Part shown: positions 1 to 13,519 of the stretch, piece by piece
How positions within the stretch are numbered: position 1 is the first letter of the stretch
Layout: each line of letters opens with the position of its first letter
Source: Malurus cyaneus samueli
Lineage: Eukaryota > Chordata > Aves > Passeriformes > Maluridae
NCBI GenBank assembly: GCA_009741485.1
Contig: CM019215.1
Coordinates: forward strand, 79,562,407 to 79,626,406
Direction of reading: 5' to 3'
Length of the DNA: 64,000 nucleotides
Position numbers and translations under genes: made by a program
Notes under the pieces: generated by a model
Told to the model about the DNA's origin: nothing
The model's database searches: none
The model's input: only the letters and a program-made list of their open reading frames with translations

Positions 1-553
1 TTCATTGGAAATGCTGTTTGATGTGTTGCAAATGTATACTTTGCATACAAGATTACACTTTTGGGAGGGCAATTATCAGACACTTGGGATGGATTTACTC
101 ACAATATCTATGCTGAACTGCCCAGGTATTGATGACATGTGTTTATTCTTGTCACTTTGAATTCTAATCCTTCTCTATCATAAACAGTTTCCAGATTTTA
201 CTTCAGTTTGGTTCTAAAAAGTGGCTTTACTCCAAGGTCAGCCTGGCTGATGATATGATGAATGTATTCCGGTTTAGTAGTGGACCAGATGAAGTTATTA
301 TGTTTTGTAAGAGATGCTGATGAAGTACAAGTTTATTCCAAATATATGTGTGTCAACCGTGGGCCTGATAAAAAAGATTTTAAGATCATCTTCCCAGTTC
401 AGGATTTATTTAACCCTGAATAAGAAGTGGAATCTTAAATGCAGATTAGGATGCATCTTAAATGCAACTTTGTGGATGTTTGCTTATGAGTGTGTGTTGC
501 TGAATGCCCTTACATGTTGACTTAAATGTTGTCTTGTATTACATGTTGTAGAA
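1..553. other. AT-rich sequence with no recognised feature
   Basis: I see no repeat, exon or RNA gene. Open frames here are short and show no recognisable protein. The stretch ends where the 3' tail of the adjacent CR1 element begins. Confidence 0.6.
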
Positions 554-917
554 CAGAATCACAGAATCACAGATACACAAAGTACCAGGTTGGAAGAGAC
601 CTCAAATCATCAAGTCCAACCTCTGTCCTAACACCTCAACTAAACTAAATCATGGCACCGAGCGCCACATCCAATCTCTTTTAACATGTCCAGGATGGTG
701 ACTCCACACTCCCCAGGCAGGCCATTCCAATATTTTATCACCCTTTCTGTAAAAAAGTTCTCCTAATATCTAACCTGTATTTCCTTGGCGCACTTAAGAC
801 TGTGTCCTCTTCGTTCTGTAGTTGCTGCCCGGAAAAAGAAGACCAACCCCCACCTCACTACCCCACCTTCAGGAAGTTGTAGAAGTGATAGGTCACCTCT
901 GAGTCCCTTTCACCAGG

Positions 918-1172
918 CTAAACAACCCAGCTCCTCAGCCGTTCCTCATAGGGCTTGTGTTCCAAGCGCTTCACCAGCTCTGTTGCCCTCCTCTGGACAC
1001 GCTCAAGTGTCTCCACGTCCTCCTGAACTGAGGGGCCCAGAACTGACACAGTACTCGAGGTGCGGCCCACCAGTGCCGAGTATAGGGGAAGGATGACTTC
1101 CCTGCTCCTGCTGGCCACACTATTCCTGATACAGGCCAGGATCGCATTGGCCTTTTTGGCCACCTGGCACAC
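918..1172 (-). pseudogene. CR1 ORF2 fragment, C-terminal region
   Basis: The minus-strand frame carries the CR1 C-terminal block: [20 protein letters not shown], then ILPLYSALV, and after a short frame-shifted stretch [19 protein letters not shown] and PYEERLR. The conserved tract after SALV is replaced by unrelated residues until about VETLERVQ, which indicates compensating small indels. It belongs to the CR1 copy at 554-3143 and is non-functional. Confidence 0.9.
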
Positions 1173-1408
1173 TGCTGCTCATGTTGATCGGCTGTCGACC
1201 AGTACCTCCAAGTCTTTTCTGCTGGGCACTTCCACCACTCTGTCCCTAGCTATAGCATGCAGGGGTTGTTGTGGCCAAAATGCAGAACTCGGCACTTGGA
1301 CTGATTGAACTTCATCCTATTGCACTCAGCCCATGTATCCAACATTCCAGGTCTCTCTGCAGAGCCCTCCTACCCTCCAACAGATCGACACACGGTCCCA
1401 GTTTAGTG

Positions 1409-2016
1409 TCATCTGCAAATTTCTAATGAAGACTCATCCCTCTCCATCATCAATAAAATATAAACAGGCTGGTCCCAGTAACAGAACCCGAGGGACACCT
1501 GGTGACTGGCTGCCAGCTGGATGCAGCACCATTCACCACCACCCTCTGGGCCCGGCCTTCTAGCCAGCCTTAACCCAGCAAGAGTACTCCTGTCCAAGCC
1601 GGAGCTGCCAGCTTTCCAGGATGTAGCTGTGGGAGACAGTATCAAAGGCTTTACTGAAGTCTAAATAGACCATCTACAGCCTTTTCCTGCATCCACAGGT
1701 GGTACCTGGTCATAAAAGGAGACAGGTTGGTCAAACATGACCTACCCCTTCTAAACCCATGCTGGCTGGGTCTGATCCCCTGTCCATCCTGTAGGTGCTG
1801 TATAATAGCACTCAATATAAACTGTTCCATGACCTTCCCTGGTACTGAGGTCAGGCTAACCGGTCTTGTAATTGCCAGGATCCTCCTTCTTACCCTTTTT
1901 ATGAATGGCATCACATTTGGCCAGCTTCCAGTCATCTGGAACCTCACCAGTGAGCCAGGACTGCTGGTAGATGATGGAGAGTGGCTTTGCAAGCTCATCT
2001 GCCAGCTCCTCATCAC
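1409..2016 (-). pseudogene. CR1 ORF2 fragment, reverse transcriptase domain
   Basis: Two overlapping minus-strand reading registers cover the reverse transcriptase domain. In 1651-2016 the motifs RPVSLTSVPGKVMEQFILSA and GIRPSQHGFRRGRSCLTNL are clear and are diagnostic of CR1-type RT (motifs near the fingers and palm). The frame then breaks at a stop near 1651, and 1409-1645 continues the domain in another register with only weak resemblance (a DTVSHS-like segment is present but shifted). The catalytic part is therefore interrupted and the fragment cannot encode an active enzyme. Confidence 0.9.
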
Positions 2017-2046
2017 CCTGGGATGGATCCATCCGGTCCCATAGAT

Positions 2047-2259
2047 TTATGATATCCAGCAGCTCAGAAGTTCCCTGACTGCCTCCTCTTGGATAACAGG
2101 GGACTGTTCTGGCTCCCTGACAACATCTACCAACCCAGGAGGACAGTTGTCCTGAGCACCATGTGTTTTTTCAGTAAAGACCGAGGCAAAGAAGTCATTA
2201 GACATTCCACTTCTTCTCATCTGCAGTACTAAATCCCTTCCGCATCCAATAGATAACAA
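2047..2259 (-). pseudogene. CR1 ORF2 fragment upstream of the RT domain
   Basis: The frame reads SNDFFASVFTEKT, then DNCPPGLVDVVREPEQSPVI and QEEAVRELL. This is the conserved CR1 segment that joins the endonuclease to the reverse transcriptase. It is out of frame with the RT piece next to it, so it is part of the same decayed ORF2. Confidence 0.85.
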
Positions 2260-2373
2260 AGGTCAGTCTTGCCCTTCCTTTTTTCATTGATGTATTTGTA
2301 AAAGCATTTTCTATTATCCTTCACAAGGGTGCCAAATTGAGTTCATACTGAGCTTTGGCTCCCTAATTTTTTC

Positions 2374-2610
2374 CTACATGCCTAGCAGCCTCCTTAAATA
2401 CTTCCTGAGAGACCGACCCTCCTTCCAAAGATGATATATCCTCCTTTTGTTCCTAAGTTTGCTTCCAAACCTATTGTCCATCCAGGATGGACGTTTGCTC
2501 GCCACATCATCTTTCATCGCACTGGAACAGTCTGTTCCTGTGCCCTCAAGATCTCTCTTTGAAGTATGCCCACCCTTCCTGCACTCCTTGCTTTTAGGGC
2601 TGCTTCCCAA
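2374..2610 (-). pseudogene. CR1 ORF2 fragment, basic linker region
   Basis: A minus-strand frame rich in Lys and Arg includes SKRPSWMDNRFGSKLRNKRR and YHLWKEG. It matches the position and character of the basic linker of CR1 ORF2 between endonuclease and reverse transcriptase. It lies in line with the other ORF2 pieces but in a separate register. The assignment rests mostly on context. Confidence 0.7.
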
Positions 2611-3143
2611 GGAACTCTCTGGATAAGTCTCTTAAATAGTTAAAGTCTGCCTCCTGAAGTCAATGTAGAAGTCTTATTGATGTTCACCATCCTTTCACCA
2701 ATTATTGAAACTCAATAATTCCATGGTCACTATGCCCAGTTGTCCTCCCAACCCACCACATACTCCCACCAGCCGTCTCTATTTGTCAACATAAATCATA
2801 TAGCCCTCCCCTGGTGGGCTCACTCACCACTGCAACAGAAAATTGTCCTCCAACCACTCCAAGAACTTCTGGACTGCCTTTTCTGCTGTATTAAGTTCCC
2901 AGCAGATGTCCGGTAGGTTAAAGTCACTACGAGAACAAGGGCTGGTGACCCTGAAACATCTCTAGCTGCTTATAGAATAAGTTATCCACTTCTTCATTCG
3001 GTTGGGTGGTCTGTAACAGACTCCCAGTAGGATGTCAGCTTTGTTGGCCTTTCCTTTAATCTTTACCCATAGGCATTCAACTCATCATCATTAGTTGCAA
3101 TGTCCATGGCATCAAAAACTTCCCTAATGTAAAGGGCATTCAG

Positions 3144-6100
3144 CAAGAATAAATTATAGGTGGAACTTTTGCACACATAATTATATTGATTAAAGATGTT
3201 TACTATTAAACTAAGAGCATATTCATTACCTGAAAAAATTCTAATTCTAATGTAGTTAGAATTGCAAGAAGTGCATACATGGCAAGAAATGATGGCAGTT
3301 TAATGTGATGTATTAGCAAAAAAAAAAAAAAAAAATTTGGGATACTCACCTTCAAGTAGTTTATATTCTACAGCTTAGGAATAAAAATATTTGGGCTTTT
3401 GCAACTTATGTGGCATATAGAAGGTTTGTGGCTATTCAAAATGAAGAAGATAAAGGGAGAATATTCTCTGTAATTCAGAAATTGGGCTTTTTTTTTTTTC
3501 CCTGAAACCTCTGTTTCTAAAATATTCATTTCCTGAGTTTGATGTATACACCAGTATAGTTTAAAATTATATGAACTGAACTTCTCAATTATCTATTAAA
3601 GTGCAAGCATTAGTAACTACACAAAATTTATCAGGTTAATATAGAAGTGGGAACGTGTAATATGGTCAGAACATAATCTTTCCATTCTTAATTTTGGTGT
3701 GATAATTGTTTAAGCATAAATTAACAGGCAAAAATTGTTTAGTTAGAGAGTCTTTTTGAACATCACATTCACTTTCAACTGCATTTCCACATTAAACTTC
3801 AGTGGGCCTCAGGGAATGCTGGGTAACCAGTATACAGTTAATGTAGTTAGATCTGTGGGGACAAAAAAAAAAAAGAAAAAGCAAATGAAAAGGGTAGAAA
3901 ATATAAATTAATTTATCCTTATGAATGTGCATTTGTAAAATACAGTAGGTTTCTTATGTTTGTGAAATCAACAGACAGAATCATTTAGATAATAAATGGC
4001 ATGGACAGTTTACAGTTACAACCTGTCAAAACTGCTTTCTTGTCCAAGAAAATAACAAATGGAGAATAAGCACATGTTGAAATTGCCACTTATGGACAGC
4101 TGACACCACTTTTTGCTATTGTGTCTCATTGCACAGCAAAGTATGCAGTTCATTCTGACCATACTTTAATATATGTTCCTTGGTTGTTTTAATTGTTCCT
4201 ATCATGAGTACAAATACATGTGGCAGATGTGGTTTTGTTGTTTTTTGGGTTTTTTTTTTTAGAAAGCAGAGGAGTAGGAACAGATTGAGGCAATAAGAAA
4301 AAATTGATCTAATTTGAAAATGTCTGCATTTCCAACTAGAGACACCTCATTTCTTTTAGAGGGGCATAGATGTGCTCTTACTATTGATTGTGATCACAAA
4401 AGAAATGAGTGCATCTACCTCCATCACTTTGAAGATTATGAGAAATGATTGAAATAAATCAGTAATACTGTTTGTGCTTCAAGAAGCCAAAATAACACTA
4501 TGCCACTGACAGAAGTCTCTTTCAAAAGTACACTCTGTGTTGAGCAAAATATAATACTAACCCCATCTGAGCAAGACATACTAAGTCCAGATGGTGGAAA
4601 ATCAATGCAACCCAGAGTAATTATAGCATAATATTAAATTTTGTAATTCTTTGGGTTCAAGTCTTCATTAAACCATATTGTGATCAAAGAAGACGAATAG
4701 GTCAAATAAAAAGTTTCTCTGAAGTGTTAAAAATTAAAAATGTAGCTGACACTACTGAAACTCAAATATAATGGTTAGCACTTAAGACACTTTTCACCAC
4801 AGCAGGATAATGTCCCAGAGACAGTTTGTCTGGCTAATATGTTACCAGCAGCATTATGCCAGGTTAAATTCTGATGCATCTCTAGCTATAAAATTCACTC
4901 CCAGATTTTTTTATTTATTTTTGTTGTATTAGTGACATCAGCTCTATTTACAGCCATTCCCAATGTATTAAAAAAAAAAAAAAAAAAAAGTTGGCAATGC
5001 TTTTTAAATTATTGTTTCTTCTATTGTCTTTATAGCTAAAAAAAATGTTTTCTTTGTTTTCTTAGTAGCAGAATCTCCAGCCATGTTTTCCACCTATACT
5101 TTTAATTCTGATTCAATAACTTTGCCAGTTAACTCTAAACAAATCTGGACCAGATAAGCATGGTAATCATTGACATACTGTTATTAATGGTGCAAGTGAC
5201 TGTGATAACTTTATCATCTTCTAGTTTGCTGCGAATTAGTGTTTATACTGCTTTCAGCACATTGGTTCTATTTCTCCAGTGATGTTGATTTCTCCTGATA
5301 CAACCCAAACTTCATTAATATTCCGTCCTAAACTATTTATTAACTAATGTTTCTTTATCAGTTCTGTTAACTATTTCTTTCTGCAGTCCCTATCTTCTAG
5401 CTTTGCCTTTGTGGCTGTTGATTGTGCTCAGATCAGTGATCAAAGGCTTGAACATCAATAGAATATTATGAAACACTCTCTAACTGGGTTAAGTTAAAAT
5501 AGAATTTTTAAAAAACAGTCTGTATTTTCTTTTGCAGTCTTCTCACTCCAAATTATAGATACTGCAACAACAAAACAGAAAAAAATATATAACTGCAATG
5601 TGTTTAAATATATCGCATTCACACATGATGAGCACATACAGAAAAGTGTTTGTAAGTCGTTGGTCCTGCAATGTGAACATATGCAATTATGCATCAGCTG
5701 TATTGCAGTTGTTCACACTTGGTAATGGAATTGATAAAATATAAAGTATTGGATGCACCTTTCAGACTTGGAAATTTTAATAAATATATATCCCTACTTT
5801 TGTAGTTATCTGGATACTGGAAAGAAATGTTTTCCTAGCATTACCAGATATTTGCAATTTGTAGCTGAATTCGTTGTCACTGACAATAAGTATTTGATGG
5901 ACAATGAGAGGTGAATTTTCTGCTAAAATTACTGGAGAAGATTTGACACTGCCTTAAAACACAGTATGATTTGCCAGCAAGTTGTGATATTTAACAGAAA
6001 AAGATAAAAAGTTTCATAACTGACATAATTGTGTACTGCACAATTAACTTAAGGAGTATATTTGTCAGGCTGGATAGCTTGAGAAAGATTTGTAGTGAAT

Positions 6101-7215
6101 GTCAGAAAATACTTTTTCCTTCTGCTTCTTTATTAGTGTAGCCAGCATGGTACAGGTGATTTGCACAGACTCCTGCAAGCTCAGAATGAAGGTGAAAGGC
6201 AAAAATCATTTGGTTTGGGAACCTCCAACATTTTTTTTCCAAGCATTCTGCATTCTCCAGAATAAAAGCACACTATTGATCCTATCTTTTCAAGAATCTT
6301 ACAAAGGTTTATTATTACTGTCTCTTCTAGTTTCAGTATTTTAACTGCAAAATACTGCAGTTTTACTGAACTGGGTTCAATACTTTCAAGAATTAAAAAG
6401 AAAAGGCAACAAGTTAAAAATGCATTACACCTCTATTTGTACAAAAGTGAAGAAAAATTTGAAAAAAACCTTTCACTGAGTACCCATCATAAAATATATA
6501 AATAAGTAAAGAAACACAGAAACACCATCACAGCTGTTAGAGATGTTCTGCGGAATGCACAAATTAGAAAATCTTCCTTACATAATTTAAAATACTGGCC
6601 CTTGAGAAAGATACTGTGAAAATTCATACCTTGTTTTCTAGTGTAAGGTAAGATAAATAATACAATATGTTACTGAGAAAGAAATGAGCCAAGATAGTTG
6701 GTAATATTTCCTTACTTTAATAGATTTAACAGAGAATCAAGAGTATGTAAAGCTACTCAGACATTCTTTTAAAAAAATCAAAACACATATTTAAGAAAAT
6801 AAGCATTTTTGTGTATATATGTGTGGGTATCTCTCTAGATGTGTCTGTATGTAATTTCATCTATGTACTGTTTTCTTAGGGTATAAAATCCAGTGGGGAA
6901 TTTTACATGGAATACATAGTCATAGTAGTGGTATCTATGCCCAAATCTTTTAGTATCTTTTGAGTATTGCAATTCATTTTCCTTCTTCATTGAAGAATTG
7001 AAGACACCTTTGGCTCTTCAAGACAAACATATTCAAAATTGTAGTTGTTATTTTAAAATTTTCTTTTCAGATTTAGCTTTTTTAAAGTCAGCATAGTAAT
7101 TAGATTACTTTGCCTGAATATGCTGCCATTTTATGATACTTAACACACAGCAGCACACTTTAAATAACCAGGGAAGTGGAAAATAAGCTGACTTATATCC
7201 TAGAAAATGATAGCT
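3144..7215. other. AT-rich sequence without recognised genes
   Basis: No exon, RNA gene or mobile element was recognised. The stretch holds only homopolymer runs, for example A18 at 3318-3335 and A20 at 4970-4989. Open frames such as 5494-5694 (minus) and 6099-6344 (plus) are low-complexity and have no family signature. Confidence 0.55.
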
Positions 7216-7244
7216 AATAAATAAATAAATAAATAAATAAATAA
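7216..7244. repeat. (AAAT)n microsatellite
   Basis: About seven tandem copies of a 4-base AAAT unit run almost without interruption. This is a simple repeat likely to vary in length between individuals. Confidence 0.95.
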
Positions 7245-9998
7245 TCATGGGTATGGCATTAATGACAATATAATAGAGGAAAAAAATTCAAGGATTGAAT
7301 GAAAGTTTTTAATATTGCATTAAAAAATAAAATAAAAAACCTAAAAAAACCGAAGAAAAATAAAAATATAGGTACATGCCAAATGAAAAAAAAAACTCTA
7401 ATATTTTTTTGCTATTTAGTGAAGAGGAAGAAAATGAAGTGTTTGACAAATTGAAATTGTCTGCTCATTTGTTCATCCCTTTTTTATCATCTTTTCTCAG
7501 TTTAATGAAGGAAAACACCTTAATTTTAGCACAGTTGGATTCTATCCCTTGTGCTTCACTCTAATTACTTTCTGTGTAGAAGCCAGTCAGGAGACTTAAA
7601 TGGTCTCACAGAGATACTTGTGAAGGCAGCCAGATGGTGACATCTGCTCCAAACTGATACTAGATTTTCAGCACTGAAGTTGTTTTTAAACCATCTATAT
7701 ATTTCATTTGGAATGAAAGTTATATGTAGTTTCATATTTATATAATAAGGACATTTTTATTGTGCGATCTAAGATTTGGAGTTTGGATATTAATGTTACA
7801 TGACATTTCATGTATTACTAACACAAAAATAATCCAGTCCTAATAGAAATCTTGAATATGTGGTTGGCAGATAGTTTTCAGTAAGAAGCAATGCTCAATT
7901 TACAGAGTAAAGACAGAATGTGGTATGGAAAGTCTCTGTTCTAACACGAGGTTTCTTTGCTTTCTTAGGCTGCTAACACTGCTCCAGAACAAAAGTTTGA
8001 GTGCAGAATTATCTGCTCTCAGATACTGAATCCAAACTACAGGACAAGGAGAGGGTTCTCAAAGGCAACGTATTTCCTAGTTTACATATCTTTCTCAGAT
8101 ACTCCTTTTGCTTTTGAAATTCCCTGCTCAAATAATTCTTGTTTGAGAAAAAAAAAATAGATTACTGAGTGTTCATTCATTGCAGTATTTGCAGTTCTTA
8201 TGGTTTTTTTTCTTTTTCCTGTAAAGAATACTTTCTCAATGCTCTCATGTATCATTCTCTGTGTAGTATCTGAGTACCTCATAGTCTTTGAGGTCTTCAT
8301 TCTCACAACACTGAGGTAAAAAGGGAAGGTGAAGAAGCCAGATCACCTTCTGAAGTTAGTAAAAAAGAAAGAGGAAATATTGAGACTGAACTTTGATTCC
8401 CTTATGTTCAAGTGAGTGTTAAATGAAATTTCTTTCCATATTTTATGGAGATTTACTTTGATGATAAATTATTCTCTGGTACAGCCCTTATGTTTAACAA
8501 TAACTTTTTTTCTTGCTTCTTTCTCCCATTGGCAGAAACAATGTTATTGCTTAGAAACAGCCCTTTCTAAAGTCATGTATTGATGGATTATGTATAAGTT
8601 GTCCAGATGGTAATAGCTTTATATATTGTTTCCAGCTCCTCTGAAAAATTTAAGAAGAATCCAGAAAAAAAATCTACAAGATTTTTCATTGAAGTAAGGA
8701 ACATTCATGACAATTTTTCAGTGGTTATTATACAAAATGCATAATACATTATGAAGTGTTTTCAGGACAAAATGTTGAGGTCTAAACCAGGTCATTTATC
8801 GTGGGCTGGGATATAGTTGATATACAAATTTAATTTATACATAAAAGTGAAACTGTGAACATTTTATGCATTTAGCTGGCTAACTTTTCCTGGGAAATAA
8901 GAATGAGTGTAGAAAATTGCTTGTCAAGAAAAAATATGTTAGAGCGGGTTACGAAAGACTACAGTATTTTATTTGGACTTTTTATAACACATTTGATAAT
9001 TTATTTGAGAAAATGCAACTATCCCTTAAGTGAGAATTCTTAACTGAAAAATAAGTTCAGATTGGCATGAAAAAGTATGCTTTTCAGTGGATTGAAAACT
9101 CTCTGAAAGACCATAACCATGAACAACTGTCTCTAGTCTGAATGCCTGGATTAACGTGGCACTCCAGTATGAATCAGTAGCATGGGTCAGTCACACCTTA
9201 AAGTAGAGGAAACTACACACAGCTGAAATTTGTGATATTATCATAGGCTGGGCTCCACATTCTGGGTGCACAAGGAAGCTGAAGGGAATAACGTTTGAGA
9301 ATATAGAAAACAGATTTCTTCCTTACCTTGGCACAGAGTTACACAATGCCAGAATTAAATAACAGGTAAAGGAAAGAAGCCAAAACCGTACAAAAAGCCA
9401 GCTGTTTCTATTTCTCTAAACAAGTTTTCAGAAACCAAGTTAAAGATTTTGTTATTAAATTTAATGTATTTTTACCAGTTATAAAACAAGAGTGGACTGA
9501 GTTTGAAAGACTCAGATATAAGAATCAATAAGTTTACTATAACTAAATTATGCGTAATGTGAGAGTTGACTTCCATGGAGCTTGGGAAGGGTAGACAAGG
9601 CAGGTTGGAGAGTAAGGTTTTGATAGTGCACAGTCCCAGCATGTGCTTGAGCTGAATTATGCCTATATTCTTGCTTTTTAAAAATTACTGATCTAACAAC
9701 TATAGTTCAACTACCTCTAAATTACCCTAAAAATGACCCTTGTCTTTCAAGCAGTGTCGACATCCGCTGCAGACCCTCTTAAAGATTTGGAGTGTATGGA
9801 AGAATGATGGTGTAACAAAGTAATTCTTTCCATCCTGAATTTTGTGCACAGAAGAAAGCTTCTGCTTATTCTTTCTTGCTTCAAAAGACTGGTGTGAGTA
9901 CAGTCTCCATCTGATAACTCTTATATTCATAGGAAAAGGTATTACAGTTTTCACCTGTTCCTCCCATTTCAATCACACACCGGTTCTTTCAGTAAATG
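7245..9998. other. AT-rich sequence without recognised genes
   Basis: I see no supported gene or interspersed repeat. Short open frames on both strands have no recognisable motifs. Confidence 0.5.

Positions 9999-10028
<30 letters not shown>
9999..10028. repeat. Poly(A) run, 30 bases
   Basis: Thirty consecutive A follow 'cagtaaatg'. No CR1 3' end and no AATAAA hexamer in the usual window precede it, so it looks like a simple homopolymer more than a retrocopy tail. Confidence 0.9.
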
Positions 10029-10029
<1 letters not shown>

Positions 10030-13000
10030 CCTGCTAGATATAACTCGGGAGGAAACTGGTGTTGCCTTTATAAGAAAACCTTGCTTCTGCTATATTTGCA
10101 GAAGTTGTCAGGTTATTTGAATAGGAGGGTGGGGGGAAAAAGAGAATATGCTGTTTTATTTGGAAGACTTCTGTGCTACAGATGTCAAAAGAACTGCTTC
10201 TCTAATTTTGCCTTCTTTATGAAATGACAGGTCACTAGCTGTGCAGTATATTCATTGCTGTCTCACCCACAGCCATTGCTTCTGTGCTGTGGGTCTTCGA
10301 AGAAAAGGTTGTGATAACCTGTTAACTAGAGATACAGTTGTTTAGTGCTGAATAGAGAAGTCTTCCTGAATATTGAAAACATTAATTTGCTTTGTTTTCT
10401 ATGTATTTTTTTTTAATATGCAATTTTCAAAAACTTAAGAGCTGCCTTATTAACCTGTCAAGTGTTATATCATACAAAGCTTTGCATGCACCTTACTCAG
10501 AAAATGAAGAACTTGCTGTATATAGACTTCTCTGAGGGGAAAAAAATGCTAAATCAGTATTCATCAGAATAGGATTTTGGGTGTATGTCTTCAGAACCTG
10601 TTCACAGTGGAAAGGGTAACTTGACAAAAAGTTGGGATAATAAGAAAGGGAAAAGCAGAGTATTTATTCTTACACAATTTGAAAAATGGGTTACTGGAAA
10701 AAGAAGATAAGTGAAAGAAATGGTGTGGAAGTGAATGAAGTCTTTGCAAAGGGCTCAGTGGCTTTGCACAACAGGCTGCAAGTGCAAGGTCATGGTGTTC
10801 CCAGTCTGATCAATTTCTCCTCTGCCCCCAGGCTCTACCATCAAAGACAAGAAGGGAAAAGAGAGCATTGATGAAAAAATTAGAGAAAGACAACAGAGTG
10901 AGCCAAAAGAATGACAATAACAGAGAGAAAAAATGTTGAAACAATAGCTGTGGTATGATTGCTTCAGCAGAGTAGGTATTTCATCCTATTTTTGAGAGTG
11001 TTTATACATTACAAGACCTTTGTACCAAGAAAAAATCCCCAAATATTGATGTTGAATAACAAGATAAATTACACACTTTCTCTCCCTGATGAAATAAAAG
11101 GTATTGTTTCTTTTGTTAGTCTTTGGGTCAGTTTTGTTTCAAGAACACGACTGATATCAAATAACATGTGCCACCAATATACATTGGCACCTATATATTT
11201 CTTTTTGGTTAAGGAAAGTGACACAAGACTTCAGGAAGTGAAGCAAGTATCTGTGAAAATTCTAAGAATTAAATTATTAGTTGTTTTCTTTATATTTTTA
11301 ATTCTCATTCTGGTTTCTAACATAATGGATATAACAAATCCATTAATGTCTATTTATGAAATTGATATATTCCACTAAGACATATAGTAAGTCTCCAAAG
11401 AGGTACTCTGTTTGTTCTGTCACATTCTTTTCCTTTAATGTGTAGACTTTTCAGAAAAGAACAGAAGAAATATAGTTCTTTAAAAAGATGATGTTCATAT
11501 GGCTCATGTAAACCAGCAATGTTAATGCTGCTGACAGGGTCCTTAAATCAGAGTATCTGCTCTTTTCAAGCCCATATTTTCAAGGCGAAATAGCCATTGT
11601 CAAGATGAGTAATAATTGCTACTGATACAGTGGGAAGAAATTAGTGCTTGAAATAAAGAATATGACAAAAACAACATGTAAAAGGGCATGGTCAGCACCA
11701 TATACACTTTGATATAAATTGATTGGAGACCTCAGCTCTCAGCATGGCAGATGAGTTTTAACCCTGAGCTGGAGTAGCTATCTCAGTTAGTAAAGCAAAT
11801 TTCCTGTGTTAGACAGTCCATACTCCTGAAAAAATCTTCCTTATTGACAGGTCCGGAAAACCTGGTTATGTTCCATAGATTGTGAAGAAGGTAGAAACTA
11901 ACCTCTGGAAAAAGATTGCTAGACTCACACACGAAGCAATGGTCTCATCTGCAAAGAAGCAAACTTTCAGCTGAAGTGGAAAATACTTTAGGAAATATGT
12001 TGTATTCTGCAAATGCATGTGCCTTTTCCAGAAATTGTAAAATACATTCCTGTTACCGAATAAATGGGATAGAGCTCTTTAAGTCAAGGGAAGTTTCAAA
12101 GTTTCCCAAACCTAATCTTTCAGCTCCAGACAAAATGAAGCCCATTAAGTGATGTCTGTCACAGTAAGATACTGGTGCACGGCGCTGTGATCCTTGCTGA
12201 GCTGTATGATTTGTGCTGTTGTGTTCACATTTTGATCAAAACTTCTGTGTTTGAGCGGGGCTAGTCCTGGCCAGCTCCTTGAGCCTTGGCATGAGCACAG
12301 TTCCTGGCTGCACATGCATGTGCTTCTACTCACTGCACTTTTACACCTTAATTTCCTCCTGCTAGCACCAACTATTTTCAAAAAATAAGTGGTCCCAGGT
12401 GATCATGAGTAATCCTTTTAAAGGAGAGAGACAGCTCTTGGTTTCCTTTCTTGGCATTAAAAAACCTGCTATACTCTTGGCAAATCTCAATTAGGAGTTC
12501 CATCTTCTGGTGCTTTTAGCTTCAAAGGTGACTGTTTGCAACCTATCATCCTGAGGGACAATGAAATTATGATACCATGTTTACCTGGATAATTACTATT
12601 TTGATCCCCTGTATCTTGTGCCACAGAGCCCTTCTGTCTTGACTTGGTGGGGTTGCAGAGTTTCCTTCCTGAAGGATCTATGTTGCTTTGAACTCAAGTG
12701 TTAATTGGGTCTTGAGAAGTGTTACAGCCAAAATAGACACATGGAGTGACCCTCACCAGGCTGCTGATCTCCTCTGTTAGTTTTTAAAGTCAGAGAAAAT
12801 GCAGTTATGCTGAATTACCTTTTCCAAGGAAAGTTAAAGAAATATGAAAAGGTTATTTATAAAACTATGAAATCAGGAGAAGGAGAAAAAGGCCACCATG
12901 TAGTGAAACTGCAGTCAAAGAAACAGTTTTATGATTCAGAGTTAAATTAATCCTTCTCTTCAATTCCATAAGTTATGATAAACAGAAGGACCAAAAAAAA

Positions 13001-13519
13001 AAAAAGGCAATAGTTAAAAAAAAATACTTTCATGGACAACTAAAAATAAAACTTAGTTCGATTAATGTGCTTAAGTTGAAACAGTGTAAATTATATCACA
13101 AAGAGAGAAAGAGCACATGAAAACATGCTTAAAATAAAGAATTAAAATCTTAAATCCTCACACAAGTCAGGGACAGTACTCTCAGACTGAAAATAAGGTA
13201 GATGTGTACTAACAAAATTTGCTCATGACAGTACCTAAAAACCACTGCAAATAAAAAGGTAGAATGGAATATTGTAAAGAGGTGTAGAACCTTAAGAAAT
13301 GAAGTAATAAAAATGGGAAATATGTAATCACACAAAGTATAGTCATCCATTTAGGGACTAATGGGAAGAACATCAGCACTTTACAGGGTCGAAATGAAGG
13401 AGAGACTAAACCAGCAATGCTTGGTAGTCAGTTTTTGAATGTTTTCCAGTTATCCTTGTGCTATGACTTTGTAGTGATAAGTACAGTTCTTAGGCATTTT
13501 GGAGAGGCATTTCTGCAGA
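10029..13519. other. AT-rich sequence without recognised genes
   Basis: The longest open frame, 10959-11378 on the plus strand, has a hydrophobic C-terminus but no family motif and AT-driven composition. Nothing else was recognised. Confidence 0.5.

Larger units (their letters stand above)
554..3143 (-). mobile_element. CR1 LINE, 5'-truncated, about 2.6 kb
   Basis: This is a non-LTR retrotransposon of the avian CR1 clade lying in reverse orientation. Its 3' end is at the low-coordinate side, where repeated cagaatcacagaatcaca units (554-573) lead into the CR1 3' UTR signature (ggttggaagagacctc at 589, then atcatcaagtccaacctc). Moving up the plus strand one meets, in reverse, the end of ORF2, the reverse transcriptase domain (about 1650-2016) and the linker before it (2047-2610). 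The part up to about 3143 resembles the distal endonuclease region of ORF2. ORF1 and the 5' UTR are missing, as is usual for CR1 copies truncated during target-primed reverse transcription. The reading frame is broken many times, so the copy is dead. Most avian CR1 copies are only a few hundred bases, so this is a long one. The upper boundary is approximate. Confidence 0.93.

Noticed and set aside
785..1096. Plus-strand proline/serine-rich frame
   Set aside because: It is antisense to the CR1 ORF2 C-terminus.
9999..10028. Poly(A) run as a retrocopy tail
   Set aside because: No polyadenylation hexamer in the right window and no gene-like sequence upstream.
10959..11378. 139-codon plus-strand open frame with hydrophobic end
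   Set aside because: AT-driven composition, no family motif, no promoter, splice or polyadenylation context.
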